A DNA stretch of 59,932 nt from contig NZ_JAMTDX010000108.1 in assembly GCF_023806625.1 (NCBI RefSeq), positions 1-59,932 of the forward strand, in the 5' to 3' direction. This document shows, in pieces, positions 44,301 through 47,300 of this stretch (positions within the stretch are counted from its first letter, which is position 1; each line of letters begins with the position of its first letter). Both the position numbers and the translations under genes were made by a program. The DNA comes from Accumulibacter sp. Its GTDB lineage: Bacteria > Pseudomonadota > Gammaproteobacteria > Burkholderiales > Rhodocyclaceae. The notes below the pieces were generated by a model that was given only the letters and a program-made list of their open reading frames with translations, had not been told where the DNA came from and did not search any database.

Positions 44301-47300
44301 CAGGTCGAGACGAGGTCGGCGCGCCCGTCGCCGTCGTGGTCGGCGAAGCGATGCTCGATCCCGCCGTGGGTGTCGGGCCAGGGGCCGACGATCCGCTCGC
44401 TGGCCAGTTCATAGGCGATCTGTTGAGCGCCGGGCTCGGCGAGCCAGAGGCGGGCGACGATCATCCCCTCGTCGCTGCGCGAGACCTGCAGCAGGTCGCT
44501 GCATCGGTCGCCGTTCGCGTCGCCGGTCAAGAATGGTTCCCAGCTGCTGGCGCCGACCAGCGTGCTCGTGCCGCATTCGGCGAGGCCGGTCGCTCCACCG
44601 CTCCAGACGGTGACGCGAACGACCTCCTGGTCATCGACCGAGACGCTCAGGACGTCGTGCGCACCGTCGCCGTCGACGTCGCCGGCAAGGAACTGCATAT
44701 CCCCGAGCCAGTTGCCCAGGTCCTGCGTCAGAGTCGAGGCCGTGCCGTCGGTGCGGCCAAAGCGCAGCAAGAGCGCAGCACGATCGGCTTCGTCGCCCGG
44801 GCCGCCTTTGCTCGGCCAGACTTCGATCAGGTCGCTCGTCCCGTCGCCATCGACGTCGCCGGTCAGCCGCGTCGTCCTCTCCCACATCCCGCCGCTCGCC
44901 TGCTCGCTCGGCTCGACGCGCTGGAAGCGGCTGCCGTCGGCTCGCCATACCGTCGTGCTGGTCGAGTTCCGGCCGACAGGCTGTTGGACGACGAGGTCGG
45001 CGCGACCGTCACCGGTGACATCGGCGAGCGTGAATCGGCTTTCGGCGTACCGGCTTCCTTCCTCGTCGTCGGGGAGTACGGTCGCGTCGCCTGCGACGAA
45101 TGATCCCGAGGCGGCGAGCCACGGCGTCGCGCTGCGATCACCGTAGGAATTCCGGCCGACGACCAGCAGGTCGCTATCCAGATCGCCGTCGACGTCGCCG
45201 ACGAGCCACGTCGTGTCCGGGTCTGCCGGGCCGAGATCGACCGCACTTCCCGGAGTGTAGGCGGCGCCGGTGGATCGCCAGGCGATCACCGTGGCCGATC
45301 CGTCGGTCTCGCTGCGCACTTCGATCAAGTCCTCACGCAGGTCGCCGTCGAGGTCGGCGGGGAACACGCGGATCTCACGCGCCTCGACCCGCTGGCTCAG
45401 CAAGCGTTCGCCGTCGCTGAGCCAGACGCTGCATTCGGGCGAGGCACTGGCGCCCGGCGGGACGGCGACGAGGTCGGCGCGCCCGTCGCCGTTGTGATCG
45501 TCGGTAACCCAGAGCGTGTCCGCAGTCCACCCGCCGAGCCACGTTCCGGCAGCCGGCAGGTAGCGGACTCGCTGGTCGATCAGCGTCGCCAGCCAGAACT
45601 GGGCGATCGTCCCACCGGATCCGTCAGGCCGAAGCTGCAGCAGATCGCTGCGCCCGTCGCCGTCGAAATCGTCGCTCAGGAAGCGCTGCCCCGGTTCATC
45701 GGGACCGAGGTCACTGCTGGTCCACTCGTCGAGCGTCTCGCCGTCGTTGCTGTGCCAGACGGTGATCTTGAGGCTGCCGTCAACGTCGCTCCAGACCTGC
45801 ATCAGGTCGCTTCGCGCGTCGCCGTCAGCGTCGCTGGCAAGGAACTGCCGATTGCCGGCCCAGGCGCCGAGATCGCGCTGCGCCACTGCCTGCCACGAGC
45901 CGTCGCTCTGAGCGGAGAGGACGACCAGGCGGGTGCTTCCCGGGCTGGCGTCCGGATCGGAGTCCGGGTTGCGTGTGACGACCAGGATCTCGCTGCGCCC
46001 GTCGCCGTCGAGGTCGGCGGCGAACGGCGTGAAGTCTTCGCAGCTTGCTTCGAGAACCACGTCGGCTGCGGAGGGTGCGAAGCGCCCGCGATCGCCGTGC
46101 CAGGCGGTCAACGCCGCCCGGCTGCCAGCGACCAGCGAGTAACCGACGAGGTCGGGCTGGCCGTCGCCGTCGCAGTCGGCGAGCAGGTGACGGCGGTCGG
46201 CGGCCGCGGTGCCGAGATCACTCTGCGCCCCGGCGACGAGCGTCACCCCGTCGCCTCGGCCGTCGGCGGGTTGTCCGACGGGCGAGGCGACGGCAGCCGA
46301 CAGCCAGGTCGTCGCCCGGCGATGGCCGTCCGGCTGCCGATCGATGGCCACGAAGTCGCTCCGCCCGTCGAGGTCGACGTCGGCGACGAAGTACTCGCCG
46401 TCGCTCTGCCAGTTCCCGAGATCGACGACGACACCGTCGGTGAACGTACCCCCCGGGCTGGCGATCAGCTGTCGCGCAGCGGTCCGGCCATCGGCCTGGC
46501 GAACGATCTGCAGCAGGTCGCTGCGCCCGTCGTCGTTGAAGTCGCCCCCGAGAACCTGCGTCACCCGCGCTGGCTCACCGCCCCCGGTCGGCCCGGGTTC
46601 TCCGGCAGCCGTGAAGCTTCCGCCGTCGCTCAGCCAGAGCATCACCCCGATTTCGCCGGTCGACCGCGTTCCGACGGCCACCAGATCGGCGAGTCCGTCG
46701 CCGTCGTGGTCGACCAGGCGATGGGTCGGAGCGGCGAGCGCGCTTTCCAGAAGCTGCACCGGCTGGCCTTCGTAGTGCAGCGTCCCGGACGCGAGGTCGC
46801 CGCGCAGCAGCCAGCGGTCGAACACCGTCTGACCGCCCTCGGTCTCGCCGACTCGCGCGAGGTCGTCGCGTCCGTCCCCGTCGAGGTCGGTCGCCTGAAA
46901 GGTCGCTCCCGGCAGCGCGTCGCCGAGGTCGCTCCAGCCGGCGAGGTGGTAGCCGGAAAGCGCATCGCCCGCCGGCTGCCACATTTCGGCCCGCTGACTG
47001 CCGCCTGTGCCGGGCACGATACGCAGCAGCCCGGACTGGCCGTCGCCGGCGAAATCGGCGCCGAGCAGGCAATTCCCGATCGCCCACTCGCCGAGGTCGC
47101 TGAGCACGCTCTCGGTCGGCAACAGCGAGTCGATGTCGAGCAGACCGAGCAACTCGTGGTCGCGGCCGGCGATCTCGCGTCGCTGCACGCGCACGAACTC
47201 GAGGCAGTCGTCGCCGTCGGCGTCGGTGAGACCGACGCGGTCCGCGTCCGACCAGGCGCCGCCGCTGAGCAGACCGCGCGCCGAAGTCGGCTGACCGTCG